The position numbers were made by a program, and so were the translations under genes. The notes beneath the pieces are model-generated. The model did not search any database and was not told where the DNA came from. It saw only the letters and a program-made list of their open reading frames with translations. From Rhodobacteraceae bacterium EL129 (lineage in GTDB: Bacteria > Pseudomonadota > Alphaproteobacteria > Rhodobacterales > Rhodobacteraceae), in contig ONZJ01000002.1 in NCBI GenBank assembly GCA_900313005.1, positions 3,259,909 to 3,323,908 on the forward strand: a stretch of DNA of 64,000 bases, in the 5' to 3' direction. Below are positions 25,866-33,964 of this stretch, piece by piece; position 1 is the first letter of the stretch, and the number at the start of each line of letters is the position of its first letter.

Positions 25866-27974
25866 ATGCCCCGTGATACGTCAGACCGAGATCCACGCTA
25901 CGACATCCTGTTCGAGCCAATGAAGATCGGACCTGTCACGGCAAAGAACCGGTTCTACCAAGTCCCGCATTGCACCGGTATGGGCCACATGCGGCCCCGG
26001 ACCCTCGCTGAAATGCGTCGCGTGAAAGCCGAAGGGGGCTGGGGCGTGGTGTGCACAGAATACAACTCAATCCATCCCTCCTCGGATGATCTGCCCACCC
26101 CCTCTGCCTCGCTGTGGAATGACAGTGATATCCGGGCCCATCGCATGATGACCGACGCGGTGCACGAGCACGGCGCTTTGGCCGGAGCCGAGCTGTGGTA
26201 TGGCGGGCATCGCTCGGCCAATCTGATGACCCGCGAAGTGGCGATGGATATCCAATCCGTCCCCAATGCCGTGGGCCACCCGTTTCAGACCCGCGCGATG
26301 GATAAGACCGACATCAAGAACCTGCGCCGCTGGCATCGCAAGGCGGCTCTGCGCGCACGTGATGCGGGCTTTGACATCGTCTATGTTTACGCCACTCACA
26401 CGTATCTTCTGTCCAATTTCCTCAACCCAGCGATCAACACCCGCACAGATGAATACGGCGGCTCTCTGGAAAACCGCACTCGTCTGATGCGCGAGTTGAT
26501 CGAAGAAACCAAAGACGCCGTGGGGGACCGCTGCGCCGTAGCCGTGCGTTTCGCCGCGGATGAAGAAACCGGCGAGGACGGCGCGCCAATCTTTGGCGAA
26601 CGCCGCGAGATGTTTGAAATAATGGCCAATATGCCCGACATCTGGGACATCAACATTCAGGATTACAGCCTCGAAATGGGCGTTTCGCGTTTCATCAAGG
26701 AAGCCTCGCTTGAACCCTACATGGAGTTCATCAAGGCCACGACCGACAAGCCGGTTGTCACGGTCGGCCGCTTTACCTCTCCCGACACGATGGTCAGTCA
26801 GCTCAAACGCGGCGTGATGGATTTCGTGGGTGCCGCCCGGCCATCCATCGCTGATCCCTTCCTGCCCTCGAAAATTGAAACCGGAGACCTGTCGGCCATC
26901 CGCGAATGCATTGGGTGCAACATCTGTTATTCCGGCGACAGCACTGGCACACCGATCCGCTGCACGCAGAACCCAACGATGGGTGAAGAGTGGCGTAAAG
27001 GCTGGCACCCCGAAAAGATCGAAGCAGCCCATGCTGAGGAAAGCGTTCTGATTGTCGGCGCTGGCCCCGCCGGGCTGGAAGCCGCCCGTGCACTTGGCCG
27101 ACGCGGCTACAACGTGATGCTCGCCGAAGGCACCACCGAATTGGGCGGGCGTGTCACCCGTGAAAGCACCCTGCCGGGCATGTCCGAATACGCCCGCGTG
27201 CGGGATTACCGCGTGCAGCAACTGCAAGAGATGGTCAACGTCGACATCTTCCTCGACAGTCAGATGGGCGTAGACGAGGTGATGGAAGTGGGTGCAGATC
27301 ACGTCTGCATCGCCACCGGGTCCACGTGGCGCAAAGAGCGCTACAACTGGGAAACTTATGTGGGTGTCGCCGCCGAAGGCACCGACCCGTTGATCCTGGC
27401 ACCAGATGACATCATGTCCGGCCGACTGCCCGAAGGCCCGGTGCTGGTCTACGACGAAGACAGCTATTACATGGGAAGCGTGATAGCTGAATGCTTGCGC
27501 AACAATGGCAATGACGTGACCCTTGCCACCACGTCCGAAAATGTATCGGCCTGGGCTGGCAAAACATCCGAACGTTGGCGTGTACGGAGCCATCTGGCTC
27601 GGCTGGGGGTCAAGTTTGAACTGGCGCAAGAGCTGCTCAGCTTCGACGGCGAGACCGCCACGTTGTCCGATGTCTTTTCGGGCGCTGAAATCCCCGTGCA
27701 CGCCGCGGCAGTGGTGATGGTCACGGCCCGAGCACCCTCGGATGACCTTTATCAAGCGTTGATGGACAGCGTGGACGGCAACGCTGATCAGCTGCCCTTC
27801 ACCCTCAAACGCATCGGTGATTGCGAAGCGCCAGCCATCGTTGCCGCCGCCACCTATGCCGGCCACCGCTATGCCCGCGAACTGGGCAACCCGCCAGACC
27901 CCGACGAGCCGCTGAAACACGACCGCGTTGATGTGGGTGAAACCCCCGAAGGCGCGCATCTGAACGGAGGATGA
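25866..27974 (+). CDS. Trimethylamine dehydrogenase-like iron-sulfur flavoprotein, paralogue 2
   Basis: A 702-aa paralogue of the preceding gene, which ends three bases earlier. The FMN-linking Cys36 is in FYQVPHC, Tyr66 is kept (TMADH Tyr60), and YVYATH keeps the Tyr/His pair. In the TMADH SRF block, Trp264 and Asp267 become Tyr and Glu (YSLEMGVSRF). The 4Fe-4S cysteines are C348, C351, C354 and C366, with SGD replacing the SRW of TMADH (Trp355). A GAGPAGLEAARALGRRGY dinucleotide site follows. The pair differ at nearly every substrate-pocket position while keeping cofactor residues, so they may form a heteromer or act on successive substrates. Confidence 0.85.
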   Translation: MPRDTSDRDPRYDILFEPMKIGPVTAKNRFYQVPHCTGMGHMRPRTLAEMRRVKAEGGWGVVCTEYNSIHPSSDDLPTPSASLWNDSDIRAHRMMTDAVHEHGALAGAELWYGGHRSANLMTREVAMDIQSVPNAVGHPFQTRAMDKTDIKNLRRWHRKAALRARDAGFDIVYVYATHTYLLSNFLNPAINTRTDEYGGSLENRTRLMRELIEETKDAVGDRCAVAVRFAADEETGEDGAPIFGERREMFEIMANMPDIWDINIQDYSLEMGVSRFIKEASLEPYMEFIKATTDKPVVTVGRFTSPDTMVSQLKRGVMDFVGAARPSIADPFLPSKIETGDLSAIRECIGCNICYSGDSTGTPIRCTQNPTMGEEWRKGWHPEKIEAAHAEESVLIVGAGPAGLEAARALGRRGYNVMLAEGTTELGGRVTRESTLPGMSEYARVRDYRVQQLQEMVNVDIFLDSQMGVDEVMEVGADHVCIATGSTWRKERYNWETYVGVAAEGTDPLILAPDDIMSGRLPEGPVLVYDEDSYYMGSVIAECLRNNGNDVTLATTSENVSAWAGKTSERWRVRSHLARLGVKFELAQELLSFDGETATLSDVFSGAEIPVHAAAVVMVTARAPSDDLYQALMDSVDGNADQLPFTLKRIGDCEAPAIVAAATYAGHRYARELGNPPDPDEPLKHDRVDVGETPEGAHLNGG

Positions 27975-27975
27975 C

Positions 27976-28452
27976 ATGAGTGAGCCCAGCCAGAAATACC
28001 TCGACACCCTGACGCTCTATTACGAAGAAGAAGTCGAGGGCGAGGCATATTTCCATGCTTTGGCCGAGCGATTCTCCGACCCTGAAGAACGCCGCAAGAT
28101 GACGATGGTGGGTGATGTGGAAACCTATGCCTACAAAGCCGTGCAACCCTTGCTGGAAAAGTACAGCCTCACACCTCGACCCCTTGACGAGCTTCGAAGT
28201 GCCGCTCGCAATTCAGGGCTGGAGGCCGAAGGCGACTACCTCCATTTCATCCGCAAATGGCAGGTCGAATTCCCCGGCTACATCGACGATTTCGAGGGTC
28301 TGGAGGCCATGGCCCCGGCCGAAGATGTACCCCTGCTGAAGATCCTTACGGATCACGAACACGCGGCGATTGCCTTTATCGAGCGTGAACTTAAGGGCGA
28401 TCCCAACTGCACCGACCCGATGCAACATTATCTGGACACGGGGACGGCATGA
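27976..28452 (+). CDS. Small all-helical ferritin-like protein in the amine dehydrogenase operon
   Basis: A 158-aa soluble, acidic, helical protein. LYYEEEVEGEAYFHALAERF near residue 14 and LLKILTDHEHAAIAFIEREL near 128 look like metal-ligand helices of the ferritin/rubrerythrin superfamily, with glutamates spaced along the helices. The central VETYAYKAVQPLLEKY helix has tyrosine where ExxH would be expected, so a dimetal site may be incomplete. It starts one base after the stop of the second TMADH-like gene. I do not know a described role for such a protein with TMADH; a substrate-processing, oxygen-scavenging or electron-handling job is speculation. Confidence 0.55.
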   Translation: MSEPSQKYLDTLTLYYEEEVEGEAYFHALAERFSDPEERRKMTMVGDVETYAYKAVQPLLEKYSLTPRPLDELRSAARNSGLEAEGDYLHFIRKWQVEFPGYIDDFEGLEAMAPAEDVPLLKILTDHEHAAIAFIERELKGDPNCTDPMQHYLDTGTA

Positions 28453-28664
28453 CACTACGGCGGTTGCCTCTGGCGTTGGTGTTGGCCGTTTTGGCCGGCG
28501 GCGGAATTGCTTCAATTGCGCTGACACGGTCAGACCCTTTGCCAATTACTTTGCCCGACGTGGGTGCTGAGCTGCCGACGGCCTGTTCCACATGTGATGC
28601 ACGCGCCGCTGCCAAGAAGCGTTCACGCGAGGCTCTGCAATCCAAAGCCACCGAGGCGGAGTAA
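28449..28664 (+). CDS. Short membrane-anchored protein with CxxC motif
   Basis: A 71-aa protein overlapping the ferritin-like gene by four bases (ATGA). Residues 7-25 (PLALVLAVLAGGGIASIAL) form one hydrophobic anchor or signal segment, followed by a periplasmic-type tail with CSTC and a lysine/arginine/alanine helix (ARAAAKKRSREAL). The CSTC pair could bind a metal or haem, or form a disulfide. I know no named family for it. The junctions on both sides and good codon use support a real gene. It could tether a soluble dehydrogenase to the membrane. Confidence 0.6.
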   Translation: MTLRRLPLALVLAVLAGGGIASIALTRSDPLPITLPDVGAELPTACSTCDARAAAKKRSREALQSKATEAE

Positions 28665-28669
28665 GGGCG

Positions 28670-30625
28670 ATGGAGTTACCCACGCTCCTCTCTCCCCTGA
28701 CCATCAGGGGTCACACCTTCAAGAACCGTATCTTTTCCACCGGACATATGACGGTGATGCTGCAAGACGGCGTGCCGACGGACCGCATGGTCGCCTATCA
28801 TGCAGCGCGGGCCAAAGGTGGGGCGGCGCTGATCATCATCGAAGCTGCGCGCACCCATCCCTCGGGCGACAGCGGTCGGCCCGCCATTCGCGCCTATGAT
28901 GATGCTTGCATCCCTGGCTACAAACGCATCGCCGAGGCCTGCCATCCGCATGGCTGCAAGGTCTTTGGCCAGCTGACCCATCCGGGCCGCGAAATGCCTC
29001 TGACGGCGGAAGGCACCCATGCCGTCGCCTACGCCCCCTCGGCCATCCCGAATGAACGCTTTCATGTGATGCCGCGTGAGATGCCAATTGCCATGGTTCG
29101 GGAGTTGATCGTCAGTTTCGGAAGTGCCGCGCGCCGTCTACAACAGGCCGGGCTGGATGGGGTCGAGGTGGTCGCAGCGCATGGGTATCTCCTCAGCCAG
29201 TTTCTCAATCCGCGCACCAATCAGAGATCGGATGATTACGGTGGCACACCCGAAAATTGCCTACGCTTTGTGACTGAAATCCTCTCAACCGTCCGCGCCG
29301 CCGTTGGAGAGGAGATGATCGTCGGCCTGCGCCTTTCGGGCGATGAGAAAGAACACGACGGCATCCCGGCCCCCGAAATGCTGGGCATCGCAACCGCCCT
29401 CGCCGCCACGGATGATCTGGATTACCTCAACGTCGCAGCGGGCAGTTCGTCAGGCCTTGCCGGGTCCACCCACATCGTGCCCCCCATGGCCTATGAGGCG
29501 GGCTACACGGCACCCTACGCCGCCGCAATCAAGGCACAGGTTCCGATCCCGGTCTTCGTTGCAGGCCGGATCAACCAACCCCAGATTGCGGAAACCGTGC
29601 TGGCCAGCGATCAGGCGGACATGTGCGGCATGACCCGAGCGCTGATCACCGATCCACTGATGCCCGTCAAAACCTCTGAGGGGCGGCTGGACGACATCCG
29701 CGCCTGTGTTGCCTGCAATCAGGCTTGTATCGGACATATGCTGAATGGATATCCGATCTCGTGTATTCAGCACCCCGAAACCGGTCGTGAACTGGAGTAT
29801 GGCACTCTGGCTCCCGCAGGTGATCCACGCAAAGTGATGGTCATCGGCGGCGGTCCTGCCGGACTCAAGGCCGCATCCATCGCAGCAAAGCGCGGCCATC
29901 GCGCGACTTTGTATGAGGCCCACGCTACCCTGGGCGGGCAAGTCAATTTGGCGCAAATGCTGCCCGGCCGGGCGGAATTTGGCGGTGTCACCACGAACCT
30001 CAGCCACGAGGCCGAACTGGCCGAGGTGTCGATCAAACTGAACGCGCCGGTGACGTTGCAAACCATTGAGGCCGCAGCCCCCGATGCCATCATCCTCGCC
30101 ACCGGGGCCACGCCCTATATGCCCGTTGTCGAAGGTGCTGATGAGGCACATATGGTTGAGCCATGGGCGGTTCTGCAAGGCACCGCCAACGTGGGCAGCC
30201 GCGTGGTGATTGCTGATTGGCGCTGCGATTGGGTGGGGATTGGCATGGCTGAACGTCTGGCGCTGGATGGTTGTCACGTCCGGCTGGTGGTGAACGGTCA
30301 AAGCCCCGGGCAATCCATCCCGCAATACGCCCGCGACGTGGCCCTTGGCACTCTGCACAAGCTGGGGGTCAAGGTCACGACACATGCCCGTTTGTTCGGT
30401 GCCGACCAAGACAGCGCATACTTCCAGCACACTCTGTCAGGAGAGGCCTTGGTGATGGAAGAGGTCGATACTGTGGTCACTGCCCTCGGCCACCGCTCGG
30501 ATGATGCACTTGCCAGAGAGCTGGCCGATTGGCCCGGCGATGTGCATATCATTGGCGATTGCCTCGCTCCCCGCACCGTGGAAGAGGCCGTGCTTGATGG
30601 GTTAAGAATAGGAGCCACGTTATGA
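28670..30625 (+). CDS. Old Yellow Enzyme-type iron-sulfur flavoprotein (dienoyl-CoA reductase/N-demethylase family)
   Basis: A 651-aa protein with an FMN barrel (LTIRGHTFKNRIFSTGHM), active-site AAHGYLLSQFLNPRTNQRSD, a 4Fe-4S site C346, C349, C353 and C365 with CxxCxxxC spacing, and a C-terminal VIGGGPAGLKAAS nucleotide domain. Cofactor spacing resembles 2,4-dienoyl-CoA reductase and betaine-type demethylases such as N-methylproline demethylase. The TMADH FMN-linking Cys is absent, with threonine or glycine at that place. In this operon a demethylase or reductase acting on the amine or its oxidation product is likely. The ATG at 28670 has a GGAGTAAGGG ribosome site. Confidence 0.83.
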   Translation: MELPTLLSPLTIRGHTFKNRIFSTGHMTVMLQDGVPTDRMVAYHAARAKGGAALIIIEAARTHPSGDSGRPAIRAYDDACIPGYKRIAEACHPHGCKVFGQLTHPGREMPLTAEGTHAVAYAPSAIPNERFHVMPREMPIAMVRELIVSFGSAARRLQQAGLDGVEVVAAHGYLLSQFLNPRTNQRSDDYGGTPENCLRFVTEILSTVRAAVGEEMIVGLRLSGDEKEHDGIPAPEMLGIATALAATDDLDYLNVAAGSSSGLAGSTHIVPPMAYEAGYTAPYAAAIKAQVPIPVFVAGRINQPQIAETVLASDQADMCGMTRALITDPLMPVKTSEGRLDDIRACVACNQACIGHMLNGYPISCIQHPETGRELEYGTLAPAGDPRKVMVIGGGPAGLKAASIAAKRGHRATLYEAHATLGGQVNLAQMLPGRAEFGGVTTNLSHEAELAEVSIKLNAPVTLQTIEAAAPDAIILATGATPYMPVVEGADEAHMVEPWAVLQGTANVGSRVVIADWRCDWVGIGMAERLALDGCHVRLVVNGQSPGQSIPQYARDVALGTLHKLGVKVTTHARLFGADQDSAYFQHTLSGEALVMEEVDTVVTALGHRSDDALARELADWPGDVHIIGDCLAPRTVEEAVLDGLRIGATL

Positions 30626-30954
30626 TCCACATGCTCTCCAGCTTCAACCTGCGCGACGGCGAGGACCTTGAGACCTTCCGCGCCGATTACACCGCCTTCA
30701 TCGCAGACCTGACCGCCGCCGGCATAATCGCCTCCGCAGGCCCCATCGGCATCCGTGTATCTGACACTCCGATGGACACGGATGATGCCAACCCCTGCCA
30801 GCTGTTCTCCATCCTCAGCTTCCACAACCGCGCCCATCTGGATGCCGCCTATGCCCATATCGAAGCCCGCGCCAAACTGGGCACGAAATCGCACATCCGT
30901 ATGTACATGCACCTGCGCGATACAGTGTTCACGTGCTGGGAAGATGCGGATTGA
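30622..30954 (+). CDS. Small alpha/beta-barrel-like protein, uncharacterised
   Basis: A 110-aa protein overlapping the previous stop by four bases (ATGA), so it is the last gene of the amine operon. The pattern MIHMLSSFNLRDGEDLETFRA, then FIADLTAAGIIASAGPIGIR and a final LHLRDTVFTCWE, suggests a dimeric alpha/beta-barrel (Dabb/ferredoxin-like) fold, common in small enzymes and binding proteins. I cannot assign a reaction. Its constant strand and coupling suggest it works on a product of the flavoproteins. Confidence 0.7.
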   Translation: MIHMLSSFNLRDGEDLETFRADYTAFIADLTAAGIIASAGPIGIRVSDTPMDTDDANPCQLFSILSFHNRAHLDAAYAHIEARAKLGTKSHIRMYMHLRDTVFTCWEDAD

Positions 30955-31132
30955 GTGTGTTGATGCGCCTTTCCAGATTGGCCGTAAAGCGGACCTCGAC
31001 TAAAATCTAAAGCGACTGATACTTTGGCTCTGGTGCACTAGAAGCCAATCATGATCTGGCACACTAAACGGTCTAAATCAGATGGTGCAAACCTTCTCCA
31101 TATCGTGATCTTCCCAAAGGTTGGAAAAACAG

Positions 31133-31459
31133 ATGCAAAGCAAAGAACTACACAATAAATGGGTGGGTCTAGTCGAGGTGGCACAGCTAGGCGGAAATGA
31201 TGAACTAGGCGAAAACAGAGGCGCGAATGTAACCGTAATTGCCTATTGCGAAGGCAAAAGCGATTTTGAAATCGTTGTCGAGCGTGCTTTGTGCGGTATT
31301 GGGCTTACGTTGGTTGAGTCAACAGATGTGGAAACGTGCGAATACAGATTTAGTGTTTACGAAGTAGAACAGGAATTCAAAGACGCAGTGAGGCAAGTCA
31401 GTTTTCAGAATCCTGTTGTTTTCATGACATTTCATACTTTTCCGCTTCAGTGTCACTAG
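31133..31459 (+). CDS. Hypothetical protein in an AT-richer segment
   Basis: A 108-aa soluble protein (start MQSKELHNKW; a TTG start at 31121 is also open). It has an acidic N-terminal part and an ALCGIGLTLVESTDVETCEY segment that could be a ferredoxin-like strand-helix. Base composition is noticeably AT-richer than its neighbours, and it is isolated between the amine operon and a convergent gene. I recognise no family. It is not a shadow of another gene, as no coding frame covers this region on the other strand. Confidence 0.55.
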   Translation: MQSKELHNKWVGLVEVAQLGGNDELGENRGANVTVIAYCEGKSDFEIVVERALCGIGLTLVESTDVETCEYRFSVYEVEQEFKDAVRQVSFQNPVVFMTFHTFPLQCH

Positions 31460-31575
31460 CCCTCGTTTGATGCGTGTCAAAGCCAAGCGCATGTAGTTAA
31501 TTTGGGTCTTCATTGGGCTCAAAACAAACCTCAAGACCAAATAATTTGCTATTAGAAACAACAGCGTTGCAGGGA

Positions 31576-33954
31576 TCACTCCCCGTAGGGCACCCAGATG
31601 TTCTTCACTTCGGTCGCGTGACGCAAAAATTCTTCGCCCGTACCTTGGGCCGGGTCGCGCCAATCTGTAGCCAAACCATAGTTCACCCACGTCAGTTTCA
31701 GATTTGCAGCCGCCGCGAGTTCCACCATCGCCGCTCCCTTAGCCGAACCGTGATACCACATCGCGTCCACGCCATAGTGATCCGCCAGGACCCGGCTTAG
31801 ATCATCTTTGGGACCGGTCACGATATTGACCACCCCACCGGGTAGATCAGAGGTGTCGAAAACCTGATAGAGGTCCGTCGCTGCCAGCGGATAGGCCTCG
31901 GATGGCACCACCACAACAGCATTTCCCATGGCAATCGCCGGGGCCACCAATGACACCATCCCGAGCAGCGGCGCAGCATTGGGACAGGCTATCCCCATGA
32001 CGCCCACGGGTTCCTTCATCGCCATGGCCACACCCCGGATTGGGACGCCGTGCACGGCGCCATCGTATTTGTCAGCCCATGCCGCATAGGTGAACCAACG
32101 ATCAACAGCCGCGCTGACTTCAGCCTCTGTTGCCTTGGCCGTGGCCCCTGTCATCTGGCGCAACCGGTTCTGAAACTCCTCAGAACGCGCTGAAAGATTC
32201 TCGCCAATGTAATACAGGATCTGTGCCCTGAGGTGCCCCGAGGCCTTGCCCCACCCACCCTGCGCCGCCGTCGCGGCCTCAACCGCGTTGCGGATATCCT
32301 TGCGGCTGCCATGGCCCACATGTGCAATCAGCGCACCCTTCGGAGTACAGACAGGCAGGCTATGCCCACTATCTGGCCGCGCTTGCTTGCCACCGATGTA
32401 CATCTTTGCCGTGCGGTCCACCGAAGCCAGAACGCTGTTTTCCGTTGGCACCACCGGATTGGGCTCCTTGAGGGCATTGCGCTTTTTCCCGGTGATCGGA
32501 ACAAGATACTCATATAGTCCCTCGCGCCCGCCTTCGCGGCCAAAGCCACTTTCGCGCATGCCGCCAAACCCGGCAGCGGCGTCAAACTGGTTGGTGGAAT
32601 TCACCCAAACCACACCTGCCCTGATCTGTGGTACCACGCCCAAAGCCAGATTAATATTCTCGGACCAGACCGAAGCCGCCAATCCGTAGCGCGTATTATT
32701 GGCCAGTTGCACCGCCTCGGCGGGCGTGCGGAAGGTCATGGCCACCAGCACCGGACCAAACACCTCCTCCTGCGCCAAGGTCGCCCCCGCCTCGACACCG
32801 GTCAGCAAGGTTGGAGGGTAGTAACAACCATTCTCGGGCATCGTGCAGCCCGGCTGATAGATCTCGACTCCTTCGCCCAGTCCCAGATCAACCATCTGTC
32901 TGATCCGCTCCAACTGCACCGGATCCACGATAGCCCCTACATCAATGGATTTGTCCAGGGGATCGCCCACCCGCAGGTTATCCATACGATGTCGTATCTT
33001 TTGATAAACCCGTTCGGCTACGGATTCCTGCACCAGCAGGCGAGAGCCGGCACAGCATACCTGTCCCTGATTGAACCAGATCGCATCGACCAGGCCTTCA
33101 ACAGCACTGTCCAGATCAGCGTCCCCGAATATCACGTAAGGAGATTTCCCACCCAGCTCCAATGTCAGCTTCTTGCCCGTGCCCGCGGTTTGCTCGCGCA
33201 GCTTCCGACCCACGGCGGTCGATCCGGTGAAGGCCACTTTGTCCACGTCCGCATGTCCTGCGATCAGGGCGCCCACGTCGCCATGACCGGTGATGATGTT
33301 CACCACCCCTTTGGGCAGTCCGGCCTGCTGGCAGATCTCAGCAAAAAGCAACGCTGTCAGAGAGGTATACTCGGCTGGTTTCAACACCACCGTGTTGCCC
33401 GTCGCCAAAGCAGGAGCCACCTTCCAGGCCAACATAAGCAAAGGAAAATTCCACGGGATCACCTGACCCGCAACGCCCACCGGTGCATAGCCCGCAAACT
33501 CTGTGTCCAACAACTGCGCCCAACCCGCGTGATGGTAGAAATGCCGTGCAACCAACGGCACATCCGCGTCCCGCGCCTCACGAATAGGTTTGCCATTATC
33601 CAGGCTTTCCAATACCGCCAGCAACCGTGCGTGTTTTTGCACCAACCGCGCAATCGCATAGAGATACCGTGCACGGCCCGGACCGCCCAGGGCCGCCCAA
33701 TTTTTCTGCGCCTTGGACGCCGCAGCAACCGCAGCATCTACGTCCTTTGCGGATGCCTCTGTCAGTTCGGCCAAAACTTCGCCCGACCCCGGGGCGCGGC
33801 TTTCAAACCGTTTTCGTCCTGGCTTGGTAAACGCGCCTTCTATGAACAGACCGAACCGTCGTTCGTGCTGATCCAGCCAGGCATGGGCGGTTGCAGCACT
33901 CTCTGGCGCATCACCATACTCCATAGTATGGTAGGCGTCTTTCACCTTGCTCAT
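31576..33954 (-). CDS. ALDH16-type two-domain aldehyde dehydrogenase
   Basis: A 792-aa enzyme. Domain one (about 1-500) is a complete aldehyde dehydrogenase: LELGGKSP carries the catalytic glutamate and FNQGQVCCAGSR the nucleophile Cys300. Domain two (about 515-792) starts MYIGGKQARPDSGHSLP and keeps an ALDH-like NAD-domain fold, but stops before any Cys block, so it is a pseudo-ALDH domain. This matches family ALDH16, structurally known from a Loktanella protein. The start at 33954 (MSKVKD) was chosen because GAGGA lies eight bases upstream; the longer frame overlaps deoC. Coupling to deoC suggests it oxidises the acetaldehyde made by DeoC. Confidence 0.87.
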   Translation of the reverse strand: MSKVKDAYHTMEYGDAPESAATAHAWLDQHERRFGLFIEGAFTKPGRKRFESRAPGSGEVLAELTEASAKDVDAAVAAASKAQKNWAALGGPGRARYLYAIARLVQKHARLLAVLESLDNGKPIREARDADVPLVARHFYHHAGWAQLLDTEFAGYAPVGVAGQVIPWNFPLLMLAWKVAPALATGNTVVLKPAEYTSLTALLFAEICQQAGLPKGVVNIITGHGDVGALIAGHADVDKVAFTGSTAVGRKLREQTAGTGKKLTLELGGKSPYVIFGDADLDSAVEGLVDAIWFNQGQVCCAGSRLLVQESVAERVYQKIRHRMDNLRVGDPLDKSIDVGAIVDPVQLERIRQMVDLGLGEGVEIYQPGCTMPENGCYYPPTLLTGVEAGATLAQEEVFGPVLVAMTFRTPAEAVQLANNTRYGLAASVWSENINLALGVVPQIRAGVVWVNSTNQFDAAAGFGGMRESGFGREGGREGLYEYLVPITGKKRNALKEPNPVVPTENSVLASVDRTAKMYIGGKQARPDSGHSLPVCTPKGALIAHVGHGSRKDIRNAVEAATAAQGGWGKASGHLRAQILYYIGENLSARSEEFQNRLRQMTGATAKATEAEVSAAVDRWFTYAAWADKYDGAVHGVPIRGVAMAMKEPVGVMGIACPNAAPLLGMVSLVAPAIAMGNAVVVVPSEAYPLAATDLYQVFDTSDLPGGVVNIVTGPKDDLSRVLADHYGVDAMWYHGSAKGAAMVELAAAANLKLTWVNYGLATDWRDPAQGTGEEFLRHATEVKNIWVPYGE

Positions 33955-33964
33955 TGCCGCATCC

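Noticed and set aside
26067..28007. Minus-strand 646-aa frame opposite the second TMADH-like gene
   Set aside because: It lacks any recognisable domain and is histidine/glycine-rich, as expected for the complement of a high-GC gene; the plus-strand frame has all cofactor motifs.
31460..31575. Bidirectional terminator between the hypothetical gene and ALDH16
   Set aside because: GGTCTT and AAGACC can pair, but the loop is over 20 bases and no T tract follows, so it is not convincing.
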